Assembly (NCBI RefSeq): GCF_963576675.1
Contig: NC_088910.1
Location: 23,376,531 to 23,440,530 of the forward strand
DNA: 64,000 nt
Direction of reading: 5' to 3'
Source of the DNA: Euphorbia lathyris
Taxonomy: Eukaryota > Streptophyta > Magnoliopsida > Malpighiales > Euphorbiaceae
The position numbers and the translations under genes were made by a program. Below are positions 42,580 through 56,400 of this stretch, one piece after another. Within the stretch, counting starts at the first letter, position 1, and each line of letters opens with the position of its first letter. Below the pieces are notes generated by a model. The model was given only the letters and a program-made list of their open reading frames with translations, searched no databases and was not told where the DNA came from.

Positions 42580-43210
42580 TTTAATGGTGACCGATAAAAT
42601 AGTCGGTCAAGATTCATGTGGACGTTGTTTCTCCAAAAATACTATTGATATCAGAGATATAACTATATCGCGTGGTGTTTAGGAGACCCGAACCAACTTT
42701 TGAAGAAAGAGAGCACGTGGCATCTCCTCAATAAAACAGAGTAGTATGATTGTGTATCATGAAACTTGATTCGGAAAGTCTCACTAGAGTTAGTCAAGAA
42801 TCCAATCGTTACCATAACCACGTTTGATCCCGAGAATCACGATTTTGAGGAATATCAGGCCCCGATATTTGGGTACACGTTCACCGGTCAATAGGTGACA
42901 CGTAGCACGTCCCACTCTTCAACCCGTCGCAGTATAAATAGAGTAAGCTCATCTTAAGGTACATAGATTCATTCATTCTATTAAGCTTACATTATATCTT
43001 TTGTTTACTGATTGTGACCATCTCGCTAAATTTCAAGAAATTGATAGAATCCCGTCTTTTTTGCTGTAAAAAAAATCAATCTCCTGGTCCTTTCATAAAT
43101 TCACGTAGGCATCGAAATGGGTTAGTCAGACAATGACTTCTTCTGACCTTGTTTTTGTACAATCGCAGATTGACAAGTGGACTCTCATAATTCAACCACG
43201 TCAATGTAAA
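42580..43210 (+). mobile_element. LTR-like relic with TATA box and leader
   Basis: A promoter-like order is seen: GTATAAATAGAGTAAG near 42931, then CATTCATTCTATTAAGC, then CACGTAGGCATCGAAATGGG near 43103, then CAGATTGACAAGTGG near 43167. This is the same layout as 30309-30700 and resembles plant gypsy-type LTR and leader sequence. No second LTR or coding region follows. Boundaries are unknown. Confidence 0.35.
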
Positions 43211-44141
43211 CTATTGTAAAATTATTTATTCATATGAAAATTATTTATGTATATAATTAGTACTTAATATTTTTAATTAATTTATATTAAATATTAATTA
43301 CTTTAAAAAGTTATATTCAATTTATTTGATAATAAATATATAGTTATTATTTTATTTTAAAATAAATATAATTGTATTAATGAATGTATAGTTATATAAA
43401 CAAATGTAGTATACATACGAATTATTTGATAATAAATATACAATTATTAATGAAATGTTGTGTTACATTTAATTTTTATTGTTTTTCATAATTAATATTC
43501 TAAAAATTTATTAATTTAATATTAATTAATTAATCAAATAAAATTAATATATTGGATAATATATTAAAAAATATTTAATTTATTAATCACAAATATTTAA
43601 TATTAAAATATTAACTGGATTTTATAAATTGAAAGTAATGTGAATTGGAAATAAATATAGAAATAAAATATATTTAAAAATAAAATTAAACTTTTGTTGA
43701 TTATACATTATTTTGTAATTGCTTTTGCAATTCCTAACCTAATGTAGATATTTTCAGGAAAAAAAAAAACTTTTATTTATTACAATTATTGAAAAAATAT
43801 AATATATTATTTTTCTAGAAAGAATATGTTAAAATTGTAATGATTAATTTTCTATTATTTTTTTTTTTTACATATCCCGGTTTTCCATTTGTGGAGGACC
43901 TTCTATACATATTTTGACATGTGTAATATGGACTCAAACATATTATAAAATGCTCCACTATTTTTATTATTACGTGGGATCATAATACACGTGTCCAAAT
44001 ATGAATTGGAGGTTCTCCGAATAACATAGAAGACTCGGTGCTTAATATAAGAACTCCTATTTAAGTCACATTTTAATTGGTATTATAAATTTCATATTTT
44101 TTTTTATTCATATTATTTAATTATAATTTTTATGATTTAGA
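43211..44141. other. Very AT-rich intergenic DNA, no gene seen
   Basis: Dominated by TTAAT/ATTAAT and TTATTT wording with no ORF of note. A phrase AATAAATATA(TAG/CAA)TTATTA recurs near 43330 and 43430. Confidence 0.6.
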
Positions 44142-44842
44142 GGGTGTTTGTTTCAGCTTTTTTGAGGATCGTTTAGCTTTTCAGTCCAAACTGTAGGAAA
44201 TACAACGTTTGGTTAGGTTTATATAACCGCATCGTTTAGTATCTTTTCTGGAAACTGCAGCTTTCTAGAGCGTTTCACGAAAAGCTCCTATTTTGAGCTT
44301 TTCATAAACAGCTGTTTGTAGTTATATGTTATTGACAAAATTATCCTTTTCATTTCCACAAAATATGTTTATTCTTTAACATTATTTATATTTTTACAAC
44401 ATAATTACCGGGATAAAAGGTTTTATTGCGTTCAATAATTTTTTTATTTTTATATAGATTATTTTTATTAATTTGTGTAACACATTTTTTATTTTATAAT
44501 AGGATAAGGTGCAAAAATACCTAACATTTGTAGCTAAGAGCAAGCTTACTCTTAACGTCTAAAATTGTGCAATTATACTCCTAATGTTGGCAGCCAAAAG
44601 TCTTTTTATGAGCGTTTTTTCACATTTTCCCTTTTATAATTTCAGTGTTGATTAATTTAAAACATGTCCATTTTAGACGTTTTAAATCCGAATATCAACA
44701 GTTCAATATAATTTTACCAAACACTAGTAATTAAACCGCTAATAATAAACAGCTAACAGCAACCGCTAACAGTTTATTGCAACTACAAACAGCTAACAGC
44801 AACCACAACAGCTATTAGCTAACAGCTGAACCAAACGTGCCC
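44142..44842. mobile_element. Tourist/PIF-Harbinger-like MITE, second copy
   Basis: Starts GGGTGTTTGTTTCAGCTTTT and ends AACAGCTGAACCAAACGTGC followed by CC. The reversed right end (GGGCACGTTTGGTTCAGC) pairs with the left end. The subterminal run of AACAGCTAACAGCAAC phrases matches the family member at 27022-27665. An internal segment near 44508-44612 (GATAAGGTGCAAAAATACCT ... TGTTGGCAGCCAA) is also found, reversed, at about 58640-58760. Confidence 0.65.
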
Positions 44843-44930
44843 TAAATATGGATTACATTTGTTGTCACAGGGTTAAAAATCTTTTAAAAGTTTGGAATCA
44901 CTCTCTATTTTGTCCAATTATATTTGTATA

Positions 44931-45316
44931 CGTTTGGTATTCTATTGGGATAGGGACAAGGATAAAGGTTGGGATATGGATAAGGATAAATGGTTGGCAT
45001 AAGGATAAAAATATGATAGTCGAGAATTATTATTCAATGTTTGGTATGTGGGATAGGGATGAGGATAAAATAATACATTTTACTATTTTAACCTTATTTA
45101 AACTACATAACATTAATTTGAGGGATAAGATGGACTTTTCCATCCTATTAAAATCGCAGGAGTTTATCCCACCTCTTTATACCACCCCCTCCTGGGTATA
45201 GAATTTGAGGGATAAGAAGTTTATCCCTCATCTGTCACACTCTTCTATCTCCCAAACAAACACGGGATAACTTATCTCGTATTTTTTTTATCTTTATCTC
45301 TTCTAACAAACACCCG
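44931..45316. mobile_element. Possible MITE with GATAAGGATA-rich interior
   Basis: The left end is CGTTTGGTATTCTATTGGGA and the right end is TCTTCTAACAAACACCCG (reversed: CGGGTGTTTGTTAGAAGA), both next to TATA. The interior repeats GGATAAGGATAA on the left and TTATCTCG/TTATCCC on the right, giving a loose inverted structure. Similarity of the ends is partial, so confidence is limited. Confidence 0.45.
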
Positions 45317-45625
45317 TATATGTTCAGAATCACTAATAGATTACGAATTTTTATGTAATTATGTTACTAGATAATTAAAAATTCTAGATACATTAATTTT
45401 ATCTAATCAAGTATTTATTTAATGAAAATACTAGTCTATTCTGTTCCACAATATTTCTTTTTCTAGAGAATTTATTCCATAATATTTTTATTAAAGAGTG
45501 GGAACAACGGACGAGCTTTGCACAGACATCCCAACTATGTTGGCACCCCTATCTACCGCGTCAACTCCGAAGCCCAATTTATTAAAATAATAAAGAATAA
45601 AAGTACAAGAAAGTATCCAAAACAA

Positions 45626-48600
45626 TTAACGAAAATGAAAAACAGTACGACCTCCTAAATTGCTAAGGAAAGCCGAACTGCAAAAGTGAGGAAGCTCATT
45701 CCACCAAGCAGCATTAGCCGAGAGTCTACCATAGTTCGCAAGAATGTCTGCGACCTGGTTCCCTTCCCTGTAAATGTGGGAAACAACAATCGTCATGGAG
45801 GTCATATTTTGAAGGCATTGCAGCCAATCTTGCTTTAGCATCCATGGCACCACTAAAGACCGGGATTTCAAAGTTTGCACCACGTAGCTCGAGTCGCTCT
45901 CCACCCAAAGATTGTTCCAGCCTCGCGCAAAGGCCATGTTGATAGCAGAAATTGCAGCAGACAGTTCTGCAATATAGGAATGGTGAAAGTTCGAACGAAA
46001 AGCAAACGCTCCCGCAAAGGTACCGTGTTTGATTCTGAAAATTCCCCCGCAGCCAGCTGTAATCGGAGTGCCTGCTACTGACGCGTCGGTGTTAACCTTC
46101 CACCACCCCGAAGGAGGGTCAAGCTAATGAATCAGTATAATTCTCTGCGCGCGGTGAGGATTCCTCCGGAGACCAAGCTCGTGAAGGATTTTACATTCCA
46201 CCGTGGAGTTCCACATCGAGGCATTCGACAACCCTCCCGACTCACGGACTAATCTCCACAACCGACTAAAAATTAACGTGATGTTTGGCTTTTCTCCCTC
46301 AAAAATGATTTGATTCCGTCTATACCACAGAACCCAAACCCTATTAACGATTGCGGAGTTCCACAGTGCAGCTATTTGCGGACTGAACCTCTGCTGAACC
46401 GCGTCAAGGATCAGATCCGTCACAGAACCTTCAATATAAACCGATCGACCAAACAAGTTTCCAACGCCTCTCCAGAACTGAACCGAGTATCTGCAAGTGA
46501 TGAAAAGGTGCTCAGCTGTTTCAGAATTCTCCGCACAAAAACAACATCTCGACACAATTTGATAGCCTCTCCTAATCAGCCTGTCGTGAGTTGGTAAGGC
46601 TCCCATAATCTCCTTCCAACAAGTTAAAGAGTGCGATGGTAATATATATTGTTTCCAAACCATACGGCACCAATCCGGCTTCAACAGCTCAGGTCCGAGC
46701 CAATCAAGAAATAGCTTGGTCGAGAATTGACCAGAAGCTGCCGGCTTCCAGATGCAGACATCCCCGTCCTCCATGCCTCGTCTAATTCCGAGAATCTGAT
46801 TCTCAATCTCCCTCGGCAGCCTCGGTAAATCCTCCCAAGTGTTGTTGTTCAGGTATAAACTTACAAGCTCCTTCGTCTTATGTCGTCGTTTTGGAAGGAC
46901 GTTTAGCTGTTCGTTGATTGATGGAGAAATCCAACCACCATTCCAGAAATTCAGCTTTGTGGTCCTACCAATCCACCACAAACATTGCTTTCGAAGGGTG
47001 TCATAGACCAATCTAACGGAGCCCCATATTGAGGAATTTGAGATATAATCCTTCCCCAAACCCACGGAGGAAATGAAGCGAGACCGTAACAGATCAAAGC
47101 ACCTCGAATCCTCTTGTAGAATTCCCCAGGCCATTTTCCCTAACAACGCCAAGTTCAGAAGCTTGAGATCCCTTATCCCTAAACCGCCCTCTTTCACTGG
47201 ACGACAACATTTATTCCAAGCTATCGTAACTAGTTTTTTAGAGTCAATGCTACCCGTCCAAATAAAGTTCTTGATGCAACGGGTCATTCGGGAAAGAAGC
47301 GCTTTAGGCCATTTGTAGATGATGAAGGAATGTATAAAGCTACTTGTGATTACAGAGTTCACCAGAGCAACCCGCCCCGCCATTGACAAGCAAGAGCCTT
47401 TCCAGCAACTGAAATTTACTAAGATTTTATCCAGAATGCCAACTAAGTGTTGTTTTCGTGGACTGCCAAAAAATAGAGGAACACCTAAATACCAAAAAGG
47501 GATCCGTCCTTGCTTTATCCCCAGAATCCCAGCGAGCCGCCCACCACGTCTAGCTGTTACAGTAGTACTAGTGAGTATTTCGGACTTATCCCAATTCACC
47601 AATTGACCCGAAAGAGTCCCGTATAAAGAGAAAACCTCCTTAATTGCAATTACGTTGCTAGTTGTAGCTTTGTAGAAAAGAAGAATGTCATCAGCATATA
47701 GAAGATGAGTCGGGAAGGCAACCGATCGCGTGTAATTCATGGGTTGAAGCTGTCCGAAATATTTCAAATAGCAAAGTCTGCGGCTCAGAAAGTCCTCTGC
47801 TATGCCAAAAAGGATTGGCGAGAGCGGATCCCCCTGACGAACCCCGCGGGAGCATCTAATTGGAGCTGTTATAACCGAACCGATCATGAATGACATCCTA
47901 GCAGAAGATAGAATCCCAAAAATCCAATTCCTGAACTGAGGGGAGAAACCAAAGGCCTGTAAAACCATTAGCAAGAACTGCCAATCTAGAGTGTCAAAAG
48001 CTTTCTGTATATCAATTTTCATTGCTATGTTATCACCAAAACATTTTTTGTTGAGCATATTAGTTCCTTCAGACGCAACAGCAATGCCGTGGTGAATGCT
48101 TCTCCCCCGAATGAAGCTAAACTGATTATCTGAAACAATACGCGAAGCAATCCCAGCCAATCTATCAACGAGTAGCTTTGAGATTATTTTATAGGAGAAA
48201 TTGCTCATTGCAATAGGCCTGTATTGATCAATAGAAATGGCGTCGTCAGCTTTTGGAAGTAGGACCATTAAGCTTGAGTTCAAACCCGGAAGAACAGCCC
48301 TAGTGGAGAAGAAGTGCTGAACAACTTTATAAACATCAGTGCAGAGGATATCCCAGAACTCTTGGTAGAATGTTCCTGTGAAACCGTTAGGTCCAGGAGA
48401 ACTATCACTATCCATAGAAAAAACCGTATTACGCACCTCCTCCATACTTGGACAAGCCGTCAGAAAGACATTATCCGAGTCTTCAACAAGCCGCGGGATA
48501 GTGTCAGTAATCAGCGCCTGGTCCGTTGCAACCGAGGGATCACTTTGGAAAAGATTACCAAAGAAAGTAGAGATGTGTGTTGCTATTTGATCCGGATCCG

Positions 48601-49745
48601 AAACGAGCTGATCGTTCACCTTAAGCACGTTAATACCAGAAGAGGAAGCTCGTATATTAGCAATTCTGTGAAAAAAGGTACTGTTTCGGTCGCCCTCCTG
48701 CAACCAACGGATCCTACTTTTTCCTTTCAGTAAAATTTCTTTTCTGCGCAAAGCCAGATTGAGATCTGAATGAGCTTTGAATTCCTCTTGTATCGAATTG
48801 ATAGCAGAATCAGACTGAATAGTGTGTAGATTTGCTTCGGCCTTGCGAATTTGGTCGTCCAAATCGCCAAACACTTCTTTATTCCATTTTCTAAGCACTA
48901 GTCGTAGCCGTTTGAGCTTATCACAGAGCGACTGCATGGGCGGAAGTCATGGGTGATCCCCATTGCAAAAATCGCTAACGACCTCACGAAGGCCACCATG
49001 TGTGATCCACATTGCCTGAAATCTGAACCTCGAAGGCTTCTGAACCTTTGATTTGTAGCAGAACAGAAGCGGGCTATGATCTGATTGGTGACGATTAAGA
49101 ACCGTGCTACCATGGCTGGCCCAGTCATCCGCAAGTTCTTGAGAAATCAAAGCTCTGTTAATTCTACTCTCAACTCTAGCAGAACCAGCTCTGCCATTGC
49201 TCCAAGTGTAATACAGCCCCTGCGTTGTAACATCAACAAATTCACACTCTTCAATAAACTTCCTGAAGTCCGCGTAAGGTCTCTGAGCCGGCACTCTTCC
49301 TTTCTTTTCATGGGCACCTAAAATCGAATTGAAATCCCCGATTGTAAGCCATTGCCCTTTTATATTATTCCTGAGGTTCAGAATACTGCTAAATAAATCC
49401 AGCCTTCTATTAGCCCATACACTGCCATAAACCGCACACAAGTTAATAGATGCTCCCAGGATTTGTAGCTGGATCAAAATAAATTGCTCATGCCTCATAT
49501 GAATGTTCACATTAGGAAGCAACTTTGAAACAACAAAAACCCAAAGTGAAGGAACTTCTTTACAGTTGTAAGTCACCCTAGTCATTCCAAGACTTTCCCA
49601 AAATGAAGTGTGAATTACCTGAAAGTCGACCATTGGCTCCGCCAGACACAAAATTGTTGGTTTATGTAACTTACACAAATTAAATAAGTAACGCTGGGGT
49701 GTCCAGATTGTGGATACCTCTACAATTCCAGTAAAGAACATTCAT
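45626..49745 (-). pseudogene. LINE D ORF2 with one frameshift and two stops
   Basis: It starts at ATG 49745 (MNVLYWNCRGIHN). An extra base in the four-G run at 49696-49699 (plus strand) shifts frame, after which one frame runs to 45626. In-frame stops are TGA at 48947-48949, between endonuclease and RT, and TAG at 46124-46126, between zf-RVT and RNase H. Motifs in order: LAEPMVDFQ, TIGDFNSILG, HQSDHSPLL (endonuclease); SPGPNGFTGTFYQ, MKIDIQKAFDTLDW, GVRQGDPLSPILF, LLYADDILLF (RT); WKVNTDASVAGTPITAGCGG and VESDSSYVVQ (RNase H). Non-functional as it stands. Confidence 0.9.
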
Positions 49746-52700
49746 TGACGTTTAGAACGGCGTTTACCGATCTGACGAGCTCGGTTTTCTTTGCAGTGAC
49801 TGTCTCCCAAACTCCTTCCTCTTCATCATCATCATCATCCTCAGCCATGTCTGCCCAGGATTGAACAACAATCAGATTATCTGTCCCGGGGGAGGCAGAC
49901 CGCTCCTCCAGTGCCAAAACAGGTTCATGCTGTAACCCCCTCATTTGGATCACATGATATCTCACACAATATCAGTCATAGACATGTTTTCAATTCTCAA
50001 TCATATAAACTTCAATCTCATATAAATTTTACATATTATACATAAGAGAAAGCATTTATAATTTACAATACACGTTTAAGTCATTATCCTACACAGAGGA
50101 TTTACAAAACAAAAGTACATTCACAAGACTCCAAAATGCCTAGATGAGAATGGACTGACACTGCTGGTGCGACCTTAAGCAAGAAGAACTCCACCTAACC
50201 TGTAAAATCTGTTGGCAAGGGGTGAGCTGCCTACTCAATAAACATATTGCACATATATGTATATACAAGTAATGTAAAGAGCACAAACCAAAATAGGTCA
50301 TCAGTACCAAGTTAGAATTTATTCATTTAGAATAGTAATACTGATTTTAGAAAGGCCTTGCTATACTTAGACAATATATATAAAATGGTCCTTGGGCCCA
50401 ATCTGTATTCCGGCTCACTAAATTCGGAATACAATCATCTGTGCTACGGAGGAGTTACACTCACTCACGTACTCATATATCTCAACACATGTGCTTCCGG
50501 CTCACAATATTCGGATAACACTCTCAACTTGGACCATTTCACATATCCATCTAAGCAAGCTCATATTCATTTATAATCCAACCATTATTCAGTTCCAGTA
50601 TGTGCACACGGCTTAACATGCCATATTTACGCATAACACTGCAACATACTCAATCATAACACTTTCTTATCAATCATGACGTATCATAAACACTCAAACA
50701 TTATCCACATCATTCACATCAGATTCAACCACATCTCACACTCAACAAGTCACAAGGCACAATACATTCATACACATATATAAGCAATATGCTTACCGTC
50801 GCACTTGGTTCGATCTATTCAACACGATCGGGTGTGCGTTCAATTGCACCTTGCCCTTCTAATGTCACATAACATTGATACAATTAGACTTAACATAAAC
50901 TTAATGAAAATAGAAACTAAGGAATGCTATATGATTTACAAGACACTAATGCCACAAAGTTCATGCAATCTAATCCTTTTGTCTTAGATCATCACATGAC
51001 CTACTTGCACACATTCTGCCATAACTTTCTGTATATGAATCCAAATGCCCTGATTCTTGAACCTACTGAAACTAGACATATATGGGTAGAACATATCCAA
51101 AATTCACTTTAATATCACTTCTACACAATATATGGCATGCAAAATGATTCGGTCCTGTTTCCAGCCAAGAAACAGACTATTCAGATTTGCATCTACCATA
51201 ATTCACTCAACCTAGCTCACAATAAACACAATGGATTGCCAAATCCTTTTACAGACATATACTTAAAGTATTGAGGAACACTTTTATATAAAGAAACTTT
51301 CTCCAATTCAGACTTTAAGATCCTCAAAATGCTACATCAACATGGCTGCCTCACATGACATTCAATTTCGAGGCAGTCATGATCCATCTAGGTTTTCTTC
51401 CTCTATATATGGAATTAAAGTCTCATATTTTACAGAGGGTTTCATAACACATATAGGAACATATGTTATTCTTTATGTATCTTCAAATTCGAACAATAGC
51501 AATATGAAAAACAGGCTCCAAAATGACTGAAAGCAGTACCCTAGATTTCTGTTTAGGGCACTTGATATATATCTTTCATTTGGACAGCCTAAAACCAATG
51601 AAAACAACACCAAAACTCAACAAGCTCAATCACAACTCATCCACAACAAATCCTATGATCATACCTAGGTTTTTTCAGAATCTCCAACTCATAGAAAACA
51701 AGCTAAAGCAGCATACTAACCTTCAACTTGTGTCTATCACCTAGTATGCTTCCTAACTTGACTTGTTTGGCTTGAAAATGGAAGAAATTGGAAGAGTTTT
51801 GTTTGGAGGATGTTAGGGTATATCAAAGGAAGGTTTGCTGAAGTTTTGGTCGAAATTTTGGCTGGAAATGAGGAGAAATGAGTTGTATCAATCATTGTTA
51901 AAACAAAGAGGCATACTTTGTCTTACTTGAGTGACACCTCGTGCTTGCTCACAAACCTCCAATCCAGCCCTCCACAAATGTAAGTTAATCAATTTAGGAC
52001 ATATGAATTCATTAATTCATTCATTTAAGTCCTAACTCAATTAACCAATCGTTACATCTTAACGACACACTAATCGCCTACTAATCGCACGATAATCGCA
52101 TTATGCATACAAAACTTCTACTGACAATGAGATGAATCTAAAATGTATGTATTCAATCATGAAAATATATATGAATGTGGGAAGACTCATATGTTAGGGT
52201 TTTGGGGATGTTACACATGCGATCCCTGCCCCTGAGGGCTGGCTTGTAAAGCAGAAGTCCGCAACGGCTCATCTCTCTACTTTGTGGTATTTGGTGGTTC
52301 TGTTGCCTTTCCAGGAGGATTCAGTGCTACAAGGATTCTGTCTGTCACTTCCGGAACTGGTATTTCTGTACGAGCCCCCATTCTGTTTTGTTTCTTCTTT
52401 TCTATCCCTACACCCTCCCTCTTGTCAGTGCTCTCAGCAGTTGGTTTCTTGTTTCTTCTGCAATCATACGCCATGTGCCCGACATTTGAACAGACTTTGC
52501 AAAAGCTTGGCAAATTTTCATATGTCACTTCAATCCAAATTTGCTTACCCTCCCTTTCAATACCAAGCTTAACTGGTAATTTCGAGGCTAAATCAACATC
52601 AATCAACATTTTCGTAAAATGCCCAAAGTCCCCCTCTATAGTTGCCTTATCAATTCGGATTAACCCCCCAATTCCTTTAGCAATATCAGACAATATCTGT

Positions 52701-53299
52701 GTATCCCCATATTCCCATGGTAAAGAGTAAAGGCGGATCCAAACCTGAGCATTGGTTGATTTCTTTGCAAATGGATCAAAATCCGGTACCCACGGTTGAA
52801 GTCTAAAAATGCCTGGCTTGACGTTGACGACCCCTTTGGCGAAAACTTGATTTTGCTCCTCCTGAGAGTTCAAAACAACTTGATAATACCCTTTCCCAAT
52901 GGAAATTAGTCCCCAGTTATCAGTGAGCCCCCAAACCTTTGTCAGAGCCTGCTTGAGATCCGCAATCTTCCAAGGCGAGTCGCATTTGCTCAAAATTAAT
53001 CGACCAATCAGAGAGGTAGAGCACATCGCAGCTCGTCTATCATAGGCTGATTGGGTGATCTTTACAGTCTTGATGCCGCCCATTTCAGAAACAACTGCAG
53101 AGGATGGAGGTGCTTCATACGATTTCTTTCCCAGGATCCCGGCATAGGAACGGGTCTCCTGATGTCGTGTTACTTCAGGCGCCGCTGAGCTTCTGAGCTT
53201 TGGATTGAAGAGAACTCGGATATCGACATAATCCTCAAGGTCAGGTGAACCGTCGCCGGCCGGAACGGCCATGGTCGCCGCACGCAGCAAGCTGTTCAA
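49720..53299 (-). pseudogene. LINE D ORF1: DUF4283/zinc-knuckle protein, split by a solo LTR
   Basis: The ATG is at 53299 (MNSLLRAATMAVPAG) or 53272. DUF4283 covers SLIGRLILSKCDSPWKIADL to PGIFRLQPWVPDFDPF. VWIRLYSLPWEYGD and a knuckle CKVCSNVGHMAYDC (CX2CX4HX4C) follow. A TAG stop lies at 52277-52279. Once the solo LTR and one TSD copy are discounted, the frame carries on into the acidic C-terminus at 49925-49720 (AEDDDDDEEEGVWETV). ORF1 and ORF2 overlap by about 26 nt. Confidence 0.88.
49931..52215 (-). mobile_element. Solo LTR (2285 bp) inside LINE D ORF1
   Basis: A 2285-bp insertion has TG...CA ends: it starts TGTAACCCCCTC and ends GGGGATGTTACA on the plus strand. The 5-bp sequence CATGC is duplicated at 49926-49930 and 52216-52220. 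Read on the minus strand it starts TGTAACATCCCCAAAACC, a common start of plant gypsy-type LTRs. No internal coding region, PBS or second LTR is present, so it is best explained as a solo LTR left by recombination between two LTRs. The small ORFs inside have no family features. Confidence 0.85.
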
Positions 53300-53335
53300 T
53301 GGAAGGCGAGGGTTTCTCCGATCGTAATTTAATCA

Positions 53336-53464
53336 TCTAAAATAAGATAAATTAATATAAACGTTTTGTTTTAATAATACGATTTTTACTAAATATGTAT
53401 ATTTAAATTGTTTTTTGATATAAAAAATAGATAAAAATGTATTAATGGATATAATTAATATATA
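53336..53464. other. AT-rich spacer between LINE D and the Helitron
   Basis: No gene or repeat structure is visible beyond AT-rich runs. Confidence 0.5.
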
Positions 53465-56400
53465 CTAGTCGAAAACCCGTGCGATGCACGGGGTATGAAA
53501 CTTTTATATAATTTAGATAAATAAATAAATTGACATATTTACTTTTAAATAATTTTATATCATGCTATGAAAAAATTTTATATTATGTATATTTGAAATT
53601 AATATATATTTTTTAATGATAATTCAAATTAAATTAATTTTAAAAATAATTGACTACTTTTTTTTAGAATTTTAACTAAAGATGAATGATTTATTTATTT
53701 TTACAAAATTCAATGATTTGTACTTTTTAGGAATTTTAATACATTTTCATATTCCAAATATTCTGTGAAACAATAATAATAAAATAGCAGATTAATTAAA
53801 AAATATATTAGAATATACTAAAAAAACCAAAAATTGATTAAACTATAATTAAAATTAAGTATTATATGATACAAAAAAATTACAATATAGGTTAAACAAA
53901 AATTGAATTAAACTACAATTAAAATTAAATATTATATCTACGATATAAAAGAATTACAATCTATGTTAAAATTGAAGCAACATCAATATATTATTCTATA
54001 AACTATTACAATCAATACTTTTCTAATATTGCATATGAAGAAACTTTATCAATTCAATATGTTACATATAAAAAAATAAAATTCGTAAGAATTAGTCACA
54101 AATTCATCTTGATGATAATTATTTTGGTTGATGGAATTTCATGATCACCAAGTATTCGAATTCAATTATTCATTCTGCTACAATAACCCAATTTATTTAA
54201 TTGAACCAGTTTAAGATGATGATTTCTCCTATTTTCATCTCGTAATATCTCATCAAGTCATTCAATCAATTTGTTCTTCATTCTTTCACTATATAGAATA
54301 TCAGCCATACTCGCGGATATCACATATTTGACTTCATTAATACTTTCTAATAATTATATATTCTTGAATTTTGTAAGTAAGAAAAACAAATAAAAGAATT
54401 GAAAAAAAAATGTAGGGACAAAAAAGATAATTAGGAGAGAACCATCTTCCTCTCGGGGGTTTTTTTTTTGAAAATAAGAGAGAATGTCGAGACATAAGCG
54501 TATAAAAAGGAAAGTGAAAATATTTTTTGCCCATTAATTAAACATTTTATTTTTTCTTAATGAAGTATTAAGTCCATAAATTAATTTTAGTTAAATAGAA
54601 TTAAATCGCAATTGTAACCACTCAGTACAAAAAAAAAACGTTTTATAATTAATATGTGAAATTAATTATATTAATTAGAATCATTATGCTCAACATTTGA
54701 GAATTTGAAGAGATTCAAATAATAATATTTTCTTAATTAATATTTTTCAATAATTTGTCCTATGATCATATTTCATTTTCATCTGTTAAAAACTCTTGAA
54801 ATACTAACAATTTTGTACGAACCATAATATAATAGTTAAAAATTATATAAGTCAATGTTGCAAAAGCAATTATCTCAATATCCATAATTAATGTACATTT
54901 TTAGGATTTTGAGCATCAAAATTTATTTTTATTTACCTTGATTTTGAATTCGTATCTAGCATAATCCACATTATTCAAGAATAAACATCTTATCAAGCGT
55001 ATTAGACGCTTACAATCTCCTTGTCTAGAAAATTGGGAAAAAATAACTTCTTGATAATAATAATAATATAACATAATTTATATTGAAATAAACTTCATTG
55101 TAAGTATAATATTCCAATATCTCTTTAATATTTTATTTAATATGTCTCAAACTTCAATGAACAACTATCGTGTGAAACTTTATATCTATTTGTACCAAAA
55201 TGCATAAAAATAAAAAAATACAATCCATATCAATTAGCTAAACTCAAACTAAAAAAATGAGTGGATTTCAACATGTTCAATCTAACTTCAATTAAAACTA
55301 AAAATTGAGTTCATAAAAAGCCGAAAATCTAAATTTTAGTTAGAGTTAACAATCAAAACGATAACACCTAGGAACATATACTAAAAAAGAATACAAATAT
55401 ACAAAATCTTTATTTTAGTCATTTTAAAAAATAAATAAATAAAAAAGAAAGCATGGATAAGGTAGTGAGAGGTATGGAATCTGGATAACGACAGAAATGG
55501 AATTTAATCTCTGAAAGATGAAACTATAACAATAATTGTTTAATAAAAATTAAACAACAGCACAATTGAGAAAGCCAAAAATTGAGTTCATATAAAGCCG
55601 AAAATCTAAATTTTAGTTAAGAGTTAGCAATCGAAACGATAACACCTAACAACATATACTAAAAAAGAATACAAATTTACAAAATCTTTATTTTAGTCAT
55701 TTTGAAAAAAAAAAGACAAATAAAAAAGAAAACATGGATAAGGTAGCGAGAGGTATGGAACCTGGGTAACGACAGAAATGGAATTTCATCTCTGAAAAAT
55801 GAAACTATAACAACTATTGTTTAATAAAAAGAAAACAACAACACAATTGAGAACAAAAATAACTACAACATATGAAAAAAAATCGAATAATTACCTTGAG
55901 AAATATAAGAATTTCTTGTAATTTTTGACACTTTTGTGTTTTCCGGTTTTAGTTGTTAATGCATCTTCTATTTCTGTCGGATTTCTTCAATTGAAGCTAT
56001 CAGTTTGGAAAAAAAAAGACAAATAAAAAAGAAAACATGGATAAAATAGCGAGATGTATAGAACCTGAGTAACAACAGAAATGAATCTGAAAGATGAAAC
56101 TATAACAACTATTGTTTAATAAAAATAAAACAATAACATAATTGAGAACAAAATATCTACAACATATGAAAAAAATCGAATATTTACCTTCAGAAATATA
56201 ATACTATCTATCGTGACCAATGAATATAATGGTGGAATACTATCTATCATGCTTTATATAGATGTTTATTTGTGACTTTTGGATTTCATTTTCTTTGTGT
56301 TTTTTCATCTTCCCGTAACTCTTGCTTTCTTTTATTATTTTAATTAATAGGCTAGTAATTATTTAATATATTATAAATATAAATTTATTATTTTTAATTA

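Larger units (their letters stand above)
45480..53335 (-). mobile_element. LINE D: L1-type retrotransposon split by a solo LTR
   Basis: In minus orientation: ORF1 (from 53299), ORF2 (from 49745 to 45626) and a 3' UTR to about 45490. A 2285-bp solo LTR (49931-52215) sits inside ORF1. The ORF2 start MNVLYWNCRGI and RT sequences (YADDILLF) set it apart from LINEs A to C. The short sequence above the ORF1 ATG suggests a minimal or truncated 5' UTR. Neither the TSD nor a clear poly(A) tail could be found, so both outer ends are approximate. Confidence 0.85.

Noticed and set aside
49931..52215. Small plus-strand ORFs (for example 50358-50576, 51523-51744) as genes
   Set aside because: All lie within the solo LTR, have no family features and are short. 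The LTR ends and TSD explain the region.
53470..53500. Palindrome CCCGTGC...GCACGGG as a regulatory operator or terminator
   Set aside because: Its distance from CTAG and the A/T flanks fit the 3' hairpin of a Helitron, with the matching 5' end found at 56532.
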